Of a stretch of DNA of 64,000 nucleotides, positions 51,691 to 59,720 are shown in pieces; the first letter of the stretch is position 1; each line of letters opens with the position of its first letter. The notes under the pieces are model-generated. The model had not been told where the DNA came from, ran no database searches, and worked only from the letters and a program-made list of their open reading frames with translations. Made by a program: the position numbers and the translations under genes. This DNA comes from Stenotrophomonas sp. SY1 (GTDB lineage Bacteria; Pseudomonadota; Gammaproteobacteria; Xanthomonadales; Xanthomonadaceae), in contig NZ_JAJOYR010000001.1 of the NCBI RefSeq assembly GCF_021202945.1, positions 806,001 to 870,000 on the forward strand. The letters run 5' to 3'.

Positions 51691-52320
51691 TCAATGCGAG
51701 GCAAGGTTGCGCACCTTGTTGTGGGATCGCGTTGTACTTGCGGTACAAAGTGCGTCGAACGTCTGACCGTACTTTGAAAGGGCATGCTGGGGGCGTGATG
51801 TGTACAGCGACCAGCCGTAGTAGAGGAAGCAGTAGACGAAGGCTACAGCCAGGATGACTACTACCTTCAACCAAATCGGTCCAGTTAATGCGACCGTCAT
51901 CGCGCACATCAAAAACATGTGCACAACGATGATGCTTGCGAAGACGGTGTTGAGAACAGTCATGAAGAAAGAGCGGCGTAGATGAACCTGCCCATCCCTG
52001 ACTCTCAGGTCGGTGTTGAGGACAACAAGGCGGACAGCATCCACAGGTATACCGGCATCAAGCGCTTTTGCCGCTACCTGCATCACTGGTCCGGGCGCTG
52101 AGCGCCAGTAGCGGACCGCGAAGTCGGCTCGGCGATAACGTTCGGTTGCCCGTCGCGTTTGCATGGAAAGGTCACCATGTCCGTCAAGGGCGCGTTGGAG
52201 GCATCGTTCTGAAATCCAGCGTTTCAGGGACCAATACCAACGTCCGGCGAAGAACGGATCCAACGTCTGCCCTATCCGCTGAAGCGTTCGCTGGGCTGCG
52301 CGAGGAAGAAGTCTCTTCAT
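51691..52320 (-). CDS. Two-helix membrane protein coupled to an XRE regulator
   Basis: The 209-residue product has a basic, Arg-rich N-terminal half and two adjacent membrane helices (about residues 115-155, FFMTVLNTVFASIIVVHMFL and the following segment), then a short polar tail. No family is recognised. The ATG at 52320 overlaps the stop of the regulator gene (ATGA) and is preferred to one 78 bases upstream. A regulator with a coupled small membrane protein could be a toxin or superinfection-type module, but nothing proves this. Confidence 0.65.
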   Translation of the reverse strand: MKRLLPRAAQRTLQRIGQTLDPFFAGRWYWSLKRWISERCLQRALDGHGDLSMQTRRATERYRRADFAVRYWRSAPGPVMQVAAKALDAGIPVDAVRLVVLNTDLRVRDGQVHLRRSFFMTVLNTVFASIIVVHMFLMCAMTVALTGPIWLKVVVILAVAFVYCFLYYGWSLYTSRPQHALSKYGQTFDALCTASTTRSHNKVRNLASH

Positions 52321-52727
52321 GAGCGCATGAACCTCACTAGTCGCTCCTTCAGCTCGTTGCTCGATTTCGGAGAGCTGGTTTGCGCGAGTGTCGTGCAAAG
52401 GAAAGAGAAAAATCGCTCGCGTTCCACGTAAGGGAGGGGATTGCCAGCGTCGTCTCTAGCGAATTCGTCGACGGTACGGAACGCCGCTACGTAGAGGTCA
52501 GGTGAGGCTGAAGCTGCCTGCGCATGGCCGGCGCTGTCGCCCAGAACGAGGTAGTTCACATCGACGCCGTGCTCTTTGAGGCGCAAGAGGTAATTGAGGT
52601 CGGGTACCCGGGCGTCCTGCTCGTAAAGATGCTGGGAAACACGCTTGACGCCCCCCAGTTCTGCGAACTGCTGCTGAGTCAGGCGTAGTCGATCCCTAGC
52701 CTCCCTGAGTCGCCTGCCAAAGCTCAA
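52317..52727 (-). CDS. XRE-family transcriptional regulator
   Basis: The 136-residue product starts LSFGRRLREARDRLRLTQQQ, a lambda-repressor-like helix-turn-helix (about residues 3-60) with VSQHLYEQDARVPDLNYLLRL. The TTG at 52727 has a strong ribosome site (GGGAGG, six bases away) and is chosen over a TTG at 52757. The C-terminal half is not recognised. It is divergent from the gp16-like gene, with 73 bases between. Confidence 0.82.
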   Translation of the reverse strand: MSFGRRLREARDRLRLTQQQFAELGGVKRVSQHLYEQDARVPDLNYLLRLKEHGVDVNYLVLGDSAGHAQAASASPDLYVAAFRTVDEFARDDAGNPLPYVERERFFSFLCTTLAQTSSPKSSNELKERLVRFMRS

Positions 52728-52763
52728 ATTCCAGCCTCCCAGGCTTGTAAAAGCCAAGAAAAT

Positions 52764-52784
52764 ACACTAAAAGATACTCAGTGT
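52764..52784. promoter_or_regulatory. Possible operator between two divergent DNA-binding genes
   Basis: ACACT (52764-52768) and AGTGT (52780-52784) form a 5-bp inverted repeat with 11 bases between, in an AT-rich stretch of the divergent promoter region. It is short and could be chance; its position fits a repressor site for the XRE protein. Confidence 0.3.
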
Positions 52785-52812
52785 TTACGATTGTGAACTA
52801 TTGAGTGCCATC

Positions 52813-53097
52813 ATGGATGCAAGCATACCCGGAGCCAAGGCTGATGCGATACGACTGGAATTCGCTCGCCGGGGCGTATCGATCAGCGCATGGGCGCGTA
52901 CCCATGGCTATTCGAAACAACTCGTTTACCAAGTGCTTGCAGGGCGAAAGCGGTGTGTTCGTGGTCAGTGCCACGAGATAGCTGTGCGGCTCGGATTGAA
53001 GACGGGCGTTATCGGCACCGTGGCAGATATTGATGCGCTGAGTGCGGCTGGCATCACATCACGGCCTTCCGCTGACGAAGAGGACGATGTGCCATGA
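52813..53097 (+). CDS. gp16-like DNA-binding protein (BcepMu-type)
   Basis: The product has about 94 residues from the ATG at 52813 (a TTG at 52801 is in frame). RGVSISAWARTHGYSKQLVYQVLAG shortened to its core SISAWARTHGYSKQLVYQ is the helix-turn-helix pattern of the phage BcepMu gp16-like family, common in Mu-like phages and mobile elements. The acidic tail (ADEEDDVP) is typical. Its role in the element is unknown; it ends at a clear terminator before the tns genes. Confidence 0.7.
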   Translation: MDASIPGAKADAIRLEFARRGVSISAWARTHGYSKQLVYQVLAGRKRCVRGQCHEIAVRLGLKTGVIGTVADIDALSAAGITSRPSADEEDDVP

Positions 53098-53131
53098 GCT
53101 AGCACCGATACGGCAGCAAAAACTCGGGCAT

Positions 53132-53162
53132 AAGAAAACCGCCGGCTAGGGCGGTTTTCTTG
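53132..53162 (+). terminator. Terminator before the tns operon
   Basis: AAGAAAACCGCC (53132-53143) pairs with GGCGGTTTTCTT (53150-53161) around a 6-base loop. The T-rich second arm makes a good terminator for the gp16-like gene and isolates the tns operon from upstream transcription. Confidence 0.85.
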
Positions 53163-53297
53163 GGCAAAGCATGTGAATCAAGCGTGGCGCTTGGTCAGGA
53201 GTCTGCTCGACTCCGAAAAACGTGTCAAGCCTCCCGGGACAACCCGTGTTCCCCAAGTGGAGGCAGCCATGGGCACAGCCCAACGAGCCGTCCGTCA

Positions 53298-53312
53298 CGT
53301 CACGAGGTGACG
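53298..53312 (+). promoter_or_regulatory. Hairpin covering the tnsA ribosome site
   Basis: CGTCAC-GAG-GTGACG is a perfect 6-bp inverted repeat that ends one base before the tnsA ATG and contains its ribosome site GAGGTG. Folded in mRNA it would hide that site; as DNA it could be an operator. A smaller hairpin GGAGTC/GACTCC lies at 53198-53214. Confidence 0.5.
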
Positions 53313-53313
53313 C

Positions 53314-54171
53314 ATGGCAAAGCGCAGATACGATTTCGACGAAGCCAAAATCTCCCGATTCCTGAAAGAAGGACGTGGCAGAGGTCAAGGTCAGGACTAC
53401 AAGCCCTGGCTGACTATCCACGACGTTCCATCGCTGGGGCTTGCCTCGCGAATCTTCGGGTTCAAAACAAGGCGGGAGCATCACTGCTTGTCCAATCTTG
53501 AGGCGGGATTCCTTCGCATTCTCGAGTGGTCGGACTTGGTGCTCGATATCCGAGAACAGTTTCCGTTGGACCGGGAGGTCACGCGCATGCTGGCCGGGAA
53601 GATGGGCATCGAGCATCCACGTGATCCTCGTACGAGGGTCGACGTAGTCATGACGACGGACTTTTTGGTAGATGTCCGAACCGATGGCCGGTCGAAGACG
53701 GTTGCGTACGCGATAAAACCCGCCCAGGACCTCGAAGACCTGAAGACGGGCCAAAGGACGATCGACAAGTTGGAGTTGGAGCGCCGCTATTGGAGCCGTG
53801 ACAAGATTTCATGGCATCTGGTGACTGACCGGGACCTTCCAAAGCTCCGGATCATGAATCTTGCATGGCTGCATGAAATGCGGTCGTTCGAGCATGAGTT
53901 GGCCCCGCATCCTTGCTATTGGCAGGACCGGTGTGACCAGTTTCTTGGCGAGTTTCAACGCGTTCGCAGTGGCTCCATTGATGATTTTTTCATGCACTTG
54001 GAGGGCCGGCGCCAGTTTGGCCCGGGCGAATCCTTGAAAGTGCTGCGCCATCTGGCTGCCAACAAGCAAATTGTCATCGACTTGGACAGGGAGTTTTCAC
54101 ACCGTGACCGGTTCGACGTACTGCGCCTTCCTGAGCGAGAGCAGCCTCGGCTGCAGCTGGTGGGCACATGA
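53314..54171 (+). CDS. tnsA: Tn7-family transposase endonuclease TnsA
   Basis: The 285-residue product has the restriction-enzyme-like catalytic set in the right order and spacing: Glu63 (NLEAGFLRILEW), Asp116 (VVMTTDFLVD) and Lys135 (AYAIKP), against E63, D114 and K132 in Tn7. The Gln that precedes the Lys in Tn7 is Ala here. TnsA cuts the 5' ends of the transposon so that it moves by cut and paste rather than copy. The C-terminal part would contact TnsC. Its stop overlaps the tnsB ATG. Confidence 0.93.
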   Translation: MAKRRYDFDEAKISRFLKEGRGRGQGQDYKPWLTIHDVPSLGLASRIFGFKTRREHHCLSNLEAGFLRILEWSDLVLDIREQFPLDREVTRMLAGKMGIEHPRDPRTRVDVVMTTDFLVDVRTDGRSKTVAYAIKPAQDLEDLKTGQRTIDKLELERRYWSRDKISWHLVTDRDLPKLRIMNLAWLHEMRSFEHELAPHPCYWQDRCDQFLGEFQRVRSGSIDDFFMHLEGRRQFGPGESLKVLRHLAANKQIVIDLDREFSHRDRFDVLRLPEREQPRLQLVGT

Positions 54172-56375
54172 TTCTGAAGATAGGTGATGTACTCGTACTT
54201 GATCCCGACTCGAATAAGCGGGTTAGGGTCGTGTGGATGACGCCCGATCGTGCGTCGGTAGCGCTCTACCCCTTGGACGCAGACAAGGCCTTTCCTGAGC
54301 TGGTTCCAGCCGCGGCGCTGGAGGCTGGAATCCGTGCGCGTCAGACGAGGCTGATACCGGATCCTTTCATGGTCGCCGTCATGGAAGACCAGCTGAAACA
54401 GATGCATAAGGACCGGCGCGATCGTGCTTGGAGGTTGATACGGCCCCTCGTGGCCGAGGTGCCATATATCTTCGCCGCGGATCGGCGGGGTGCCTTGGTG
54501 TCAGATGCAGTCGAGAGGGCCAGGAGCGGTAGCGATCCGGATCTTCAGCGAGTCACCAAGGCGCTGGCCTATCTATATCTCCGGCGCTTCTGGCAACGGG
54601 GAATGACGGCCAACGCATTGCTTCCGGACTACGAAAAATCTGGCGGCCGGGGCAAGACACGGAAAGCAGGTGAGAGCAAGCGCGGTCGGCCGCGGAAGTT
54701 CGGAAATCAGATGGGTGTCAACGTAACCCCCGATATGCGGAAAGTTTTTTCCGTGGCCTATTCCCGCTACTACGTCAGCCAAGTTAAAGGGAAATACACG
54801 CTGATCGGTGCCTACCGGAAGATGGTCTCGGATTTCTATTCGGTGAAGGACATCGACCCGGAGACGGGTCAGATCATACATTACCGGCACGAGGAGATCG
54901 AGGCGCAGGGTGGCATCCCGACCTTCGAGCAATTTCAGTATTGGTCCAGCAAGGATCACCTCCGGCTCGAGATCAAGCGCAAGCGGATGGGCGAGAAGCT
55001 CTACGACAAAGACATGCGTGGCTTGCTGGGCACGTCAAATGCTGAGGTGATCGGGCCCGGTAGTCGTTATCAGATCGATGCCACGATCGGGGATGTCTAC
55101 CTTGTCTCGCGGTTGGATCCGAACCTGATCATTGGCCGCCCGGTTGTGTACGTCGTGATCGATGTATTCAGTCGCTTGATCGTTGGGATCTACATCGGCC
55201 TGGAAGGGCCTTCTTGGGTGGCAGCGATGATGGCACTGGCGAATACCGCGATGGACAAGGTGGCGTACTGCGCGCAGTACGGCATCGCCATCCAGCCGGA
55301 GGATTGGCCGGCGCACCATCTGCCGGGCGCATTGCTGGGAGACCGCGGTGAGATCGAAAGCGAGAAGATCGATACCCTGATCAATAGTTTCAATGTTTCC
55401 GTCGAGAATGCGAGTTCCTATCGTGCAGACTGGAAAGGTATCGTGGAGAGCCGCTTCCGTCTGCTGCCTGCGAAGTTCAAGGCGTACACACCGGGCTACA
55501 TCGATGTCGACTATCGGCAACGTGGCGGTACCGACTACCGCCTCGACGCGGTGCTGAACCTAGATGATTTTACGAAGATCATCATCAACTGCGTCCTCCA
55601 CTACAACAACTCGCACGAGATCGTGACCTACGACTACGATCGAGACGTCCGGGCGGACAGCGTACCCGCCATCCCCGGTCACCTGTGGGAATGGGGGATT
55701 CGCCACCGTTCCGGCGCCCTGAGAGCGTTTCCGGAGGATCTTGTGAAGTTCAGTCTGATGCCGAAGGATCGGGCATCCATCACCGAAACCGGAGTAGCTT
55801 TCCGCAGCCGCTTCTACACCTGCCAGCGTGCGATAGAGGAGCGTTGGTTCGACAAGGCCCGCCAAGACGGTCGCTGGCAGGTGGACGTGTCCTACGATCC
55901 GCGGGACATGGACCAGATTTACCTGCATGTGTCCGGGGCCAGGATCGGGTTCGAGGTATGCACGTTGACCGACCGAAGCCGCGCGGACAGGCATCTGTCC
56001 TCATGGGAGATCGATCAGGTCGATCAGCGTGACAAGCATCGTCGTGCGGACGAACGCACGGACGCCCTATTTGCGTCGGCAAACACCGATGCAGCGAACG
56101 AGCGAGTCATCAAGGAGGCTCAGGAACGACGCGGACCGCCAAGCCAGGCTAGTGCGGCCAGTCGAACCGCCAATATCAGTCGCAACCGCGCCGAAGAAAA
56201 GAAGGCTAGTCGCGGCACGGAGATCTTCAGGCTGGGCGAGCATGCGTCCGGGGTGATGAGGCCGAGTGCGGAGGTGGTGTCAATCAGCGGAAGAACCATG
56301 CCTGCGGATGACATCGACTACAGCGCGCCGTCGATCGACGAAATTTTAGGGGATGACGATGGCCACCGTGCCTGA
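54168..56375 (+). CDS. tnsB: Tn7-family transposase TnsB
   Basis: The 735-residue product has an N-terminal DNA-binding region and a retroviral-integrase-type core with Asp304 (YQIDATIGD), Asp392 (LLGDRGE) and Glu427 (WKGIVESRF). The gaps of 88 and 35 residues equal those in Tn7 TnsB (D273, D361, E396). It binds the end repeats, cuts the 3' ends and joins them to the target. Its last 23 bases overlap tnsC. The catalytic set looks intact. Confidence 0.95.
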   Translation: MILKIGDVLVLDPDSNKRVRVVWMTPDRASVALYPLDADKAFPELVPAAALEAGIRARQTRLIPDPFMVAVMEDQLKQMHKDRRDRAWRLIRPLVAEVPYIFAADRRGALVSDAVERARSGSDPDLQRVTKALAYLYLRRFWQRGMTANALLPDYEKSGGRGKTRKAGESKRGRPRKFGNQMGVNVTPDMRKVFSVAYSRYYVSQVKGKYTLIGAYRKMVSDFYSVKDIDPETGQIIHYRHEEIEAQGGIPTFEQFQYWSSKDHLRLEIKRKRMGEKLYDKDMRGLLGTSNAEVIGPGSRYQIDATIGDVYLVSRLDPNLIIGRPVVYVVIDVFSRLIVGIYIGLEGPSWVAAMMALANTAMDKVAYCAQYGIAIQPEDWPAHHLPGALLGDRGEIESEKIDTLINSFNVSVENASSYRADWKGIVESRFRLLPAKFKAYTPGYIDVDYRQRGGTDYRLDAVLNLDDFTKIIINCVLHYNNSHEIVTYDYDRDVRADSVPAIPGHLWEWGIRHRSGALRAFPEDLVKFSLMPKDRASITETGVAFRSRFYTCQRAIEERWFDKARQDGRWQVDVSYDPRDMDQIYLHVSGARIGFEVCTLTDRSRADRHLSSWEIDQVDQRDKHRRADERTDALFASANTDAANERVIKEAQERRGPPSQASAASRTANISRNRAEEKKASRGTEIFRLGEHASGVMRPSAEVVSISGRTMPADDIDYSAPSIDEILGDDDGHRA

Positions 56376-57978
56376 AACTCCAGAATTGCCGGAGTATGCC
56401 GGCAACCCCTTCATCGCGAGGCTGCCTCCCCTTCAGTCGCAGCGGTCGCTGTACGCGAAGATGCTACGCGTGCCGCATTTCGACGAGAAGGAGGTGGCTT
56501 ACCCCGCGCATGTGCGTAAGCACTGCATCGTACGTTTAGCTAAGTGCTTCCTGCCGCAAGCTCGCCAAGTGGATCTGGCCGACCGGTTCTCCCTGCTGCT
56601 CTTGCAAGGTTATGTGGGCCGAAACCCGCTGACGCACGATTACCTGAGCCACCTGCAGAACGGTTTCGAACGAATCGAGCGGAAGTCGCTTGAGGCTGTG
56701 GTTTCAATGCCGGTACAGAACACCGCAAACAGCTTCGCGCTACTTGGTTGCCCGGGTGTGGGTAAAACCTTGGCGATGAACTGCGTACTGGAACAGTACC
56801 CGCAGGTCATCTGGCACGAACAGCCTCAGGTCCTTGTCCAGATCGTCTGGTTGCGACTGGAAGCTCCCGCTCTGGGATCGCTGAAGCAGCTTTGCATCGA
56901 CTTCTTCCAGGCGATCGATCAGTTGATCGGCACCGACTACGTAAAACGCTATGCCACCGGCGTCACCGTGGAGCAGATGCTCCTGCAGATGGCCTATGTC
57001 TCCCAGCTGCATGCGTTGGGTGTGCTGGTGATCGATGAAATCCAGCACCTGCGCGGCGTGAAGGTGGGGGCGGATGCGTTGATGAAGTTCCTTGTGAAGC
57101 TGGTCAACACCATAGGCCTGCCGGTCATTCCGATTGGAACTTTGGGAGCGTTGGAGATCCTGCGGGGCACCTTCAGTCAGGCCCGTCGATCGACGGGGCT
57201 CGGATTCCTGGTCTGGGAACGGATGGCGCCGGATGCCGTCTGGAATAGATTCATCGAGCAGTTCTGGAAGTACCAGTGGACCACGCCGCGGACCGAGCTG
57301 TCCGACGAGTTGAACGCGGCTCTGTACGACGAGTGCCAAGGCGTGGCCGATCTCGCGGTCAAATTGTTCATGCTGGCGCAGCTTCGGTTGGTCGGGATCA
57401 GTGAAGTCAGAAAAGGCAAGCCGGAAATCCTGACTCCTGAGCTGATTCGAAGGGTTGCCAAGGAGGAGTTCGTCCTTGTGGCGCCGATGATTGAGGCGCT
57501 TCGTCAGAACGATGCGGTCAAACTCGGCAAGTTCGATGACCTGCGCTCGCTGAACGACCATATCGGAGTGGTATTGAGCCGGACTATCGCGGGCGCACCG
57601 GGACCGGCTGATGGGACCATGTTTCCGGTTGCGGCAGAAGCTGGAACGCGCGAGAACAAGACGGTTGATTCAGCGCTGCTTGCGTCTCTGCGGAGCATGG
57701 GCGTGGCCCAAGATGTAGCCATGGCGCTGGTCGATGAAGCTGTCGCGAAGAATCCTTCTGGCGATCCACTGTTGCTGCTGCAGAAGATCGTTTCAACGCT
57801 GACGGCCAGCCCACCCAAGAGGAGCTCAGCCAAACCCACGGCGCCGCCGCCGAATGAACTTCCTGAAGACGATTTGCGTCGTCTTGTGGCGAAAGGTAAG
57901 CAAAACAACACGTCGGCCTACGAGACCTTGTTGATAGCAGGCGTAGTGCGCCCACCGATTACGGATTTTGCGGCCTGA
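56353..57978 (+). CDS. tnsC: Tn7-family AAA+ regulator TnsC
   Basis: The 541-residue product has Walker A GCPGVGKT (132-139), Walker B LVIDEIQ (Asp228) and sensor-like IPIGTLGALE. In Tn7, TnsC polymerises on target DNA marked by TnsD or TnsE and activates the TnsAB transposase. The start is the ATG at 56353 or one two codons later; GGGG lies just ahead. tnsD begins two bases after its stop. Confidence 0.93.
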   Translation: MTMATVPETPELPEYAGNPFIARLPPLQSQRSLYAKMLRVPHFDEKEVAYPAHVRKHCIVRLAKCFLPQARQVDLADRFSLLLLQGYVGRNPLTHDYLSHLQNGFERIERKSLEAVVSMPVQNTANSFALLGCPGVGKTLAMNCVLEQYPQVIWHEQPQVLVQIVWLRLEAPALGSLKQLCIDFFQAIDQLIGTDYVKRYATGVTVEQMLLQMAYVSQLHALGVLVIDEIQHLRGVKVGADALMKFLVKLVNTIGLPVIPIGTLGALEILRGTFSQARRSTGLGFLVWERMAPDAVWNRFIEQFWKYQWTTPRTELSDELNAALYDECQGVADLAVKLFMLAQLRLVGISEVRKGKPEILTPELIRRVAKEEFVLVAPMIEALRQNDAVKLGKFDDLRSLNDHIGVVLSRTIAGAPGPADGTMFPVAAEAGTRENKTVDSALLASLRSMGVAQDVAMALVDEAVAKNPSGDPLLLLQKIVSTLTASPPKRSSAKPTAPPPNELPEDDLRRLVAKGKQNNTSAYETLLIAGVVRPPITDFAA

Positions 57979-57980
57979 CT

Positions 57981-59720
57981 ATGCTGGCCTATTTCCCCCA
58001 GATCTATCAGGGTGAGCTGTTCTACAGTGTGCTGGCGCGCTACCACCGGCATATGGGGGCACCATCGCCAATTCAGTCCATGGAGGCGCTGTTTGGGCGT
58101 CGGCTAGTGACGATGAGCGTCGATCTTCCCGGCTATCTGCAGGTGCTGGCCGATCGGCTGCCGGTCGGATTCGGGTGGACAGCCGAACGGTTCATCGACG
58201 AACTGACGCTGCTGCCGTACTACACCGCCTTCCAGCCAGCTTCTGTCAGGCGGCGGGCGCGGCAGACGATGCTCCAAGGGAAAACGGACGGTCTACTGAT
58301 CCGGCTGGGTATAGCGGCTTTCCCCGCCGGACGAGTCACTCGGCTCCGGTTCTGCTCGTTATGCCTGAAGCAGATGTGGGAGCAGTGCGGGGAATACTAC
58401 TGGCGCAGGGACCATCAACTGCCAAGCGCACTGGTCTGTCCAGAACATGGCTGTCCCTTACAAGCTAGTGCTGTTTCAATGACATCACTGAGTCGGCATA
58501 TCCCCGTCGCGGCTGACGATAAAAGCTGCCCATGGAATGCTCCAGCTCTCATGTTAAGCAGTGCTTCTCTGGTGTTGTCCGATCTCCAGCGGCTGGCGCG
58601 GGCTAGCCGAACCTTGCTGGAAAATCCTGGACAATCGCGATCACGATCAGAATGGACCCGGCACTACCGACAAGGGGTCCATCTTGCTGGACTGGCGTAC
58701 TCAGTAAAACGTTTCGACCAGCAGCGGCTGCAGGAAAAGTTTCGAGAGCATCATCGTGACATTCTTGCTCGCTGGCCAGAGCTGATGGCAGGTCTGGTCT
58801 TCCGTGGCGATTGGTTGCCGGCCATGGTGCGGAAGCATCGCAAAGCGTTCCATCCTCTTCAGCACATTCTCTTGCAAGACTTCATTGATCACCAGTCACC
58901 GACCGCCAAGCCATTCGGGGCCGGGCCTTGGCCATGTCTAAATCCGTTGGCTCGGCATCGAGGACGGGAGCTGATTTCTACCTTTGAGATGCATCGTAAC
59001 CATAGTCATCAGGTCGGCGTCTTCACCTGTAGGTGCGGATACATGTACACGCGCAGCTACTTTCCAGATAGAGGTGACGTAGGGTTTCCAAGGTTTCATT
59101 CATATGGACCGATGCTGTTGCCAGCCCTGAGAAAGATGATATCTGATGGCGTGTCACTGCGTGGGATCGGGCATCGCCTGCAACTTGATCCCAAGACGGT
59201 AGTGAAACTTGCAACCGATCTTGGTGTTCCGGTTGTCCGGAAGGGTGGATTGGATCGAAAGCAACCTGGAAGCAGCACCATCGCATTCGAGCGGGTGATT
59301 TCACCGAGGATGAAAAATCGTAAGGCGCGGAAGGCGAGCACTCCACTTCTGGATTGGCCTTCGGTGGATCGGGAAACCCGTCATAACATCCAAAGCGCTG
59401 CTCAGCGTCTGCGAACGTTCGAGCCGCCAGTGCGTATCACTGTGGCGCGCTTAGAGCGACAGATATGGAGTCGTGGATGGCTAAGTAAGCGCGCCAGCAA
59501 GCTTCCAGCGGCAATGGCATGTCTGAGTGGCGTTGTCGAGTCGGTCGAGCAGTTCCAGCGGCGGCGAGCCGGCTGGGTTATTCAACAGATGGACAAGTTC
59601 GGTGAGCCGCTGCAGGTTTGGCGGATTTTGCGCAGGGCTGGCCTTACCTCCCGACATGAAGATGTGGTCGCGTCCGTGTTGGCAGAATTTCTTGGTGGCG
59701 TGTACAGGAGCGTTGTATGA
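57981..59720 (+). CDS. tnsD: Target selector TnsD (TniQ family)
   Basis: The 579-residue product opens MLAYFPQIYQGELFYSVLAR, as TniQ proteins do, and has a zinc-binding set CSLC (125-128) with CPEHGC about 25 residues later, then a long helix-turn-helix-rich region (GIGHRLQLDPKTVVKLA). Its size fits TnsD, which binds the end of glmS and directs insertion just downstream. The position of this element agrees with that role. Confidence 0.92.
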   Translation: MLAYFPQIYQGELFYSVLARYHRHMGAPSPIQSMEALFGRRLVTMSVDLPGYLQVLADRLPVGFGWTAERFIDELTLLPYYTAFQPASVRRRARQTMLQGKTDGLLIRLGIAAFPAGRVTRLRFCSLCLKQMWEQCGEYYWRRDHQLPSALVCPEHGCPLQASAVSMTSLSRHIPVAADDKSCPWNAPALMLSSASLVLSDLQRLARASRTLLENPGQSRSRSEWTRHYRQGVHLAGLAYSVKRFDQQRLQEKFREHHRDILARWPELMAGLVFRGDWLPAMVRKHRKAFHPLQHILLQDFIDHQSPTAKPFGAGPWPCLNPLARHRGRELISTFEMHRNHSHQVGVFTCRCGYMYTRSYFPDRGDVGFPRFHSYGPMLLPALRKMISDGVSLRGIGHRLQLDPKTVVKLATDLGVPVVRKGGLDRKQPGSSTIAFERVISPRMKNRKARKASTPLLDWPSVDRETRHNIQSAAQRLRTFEPPVRITVARLERQIWSRGWLSKRASKLPAAMACLSGVVESVEQFQRRRAGWVIQQMDKFGEPLQVWRILRRAGLTSRHEDVVASVLAEFLGGVYRSVV

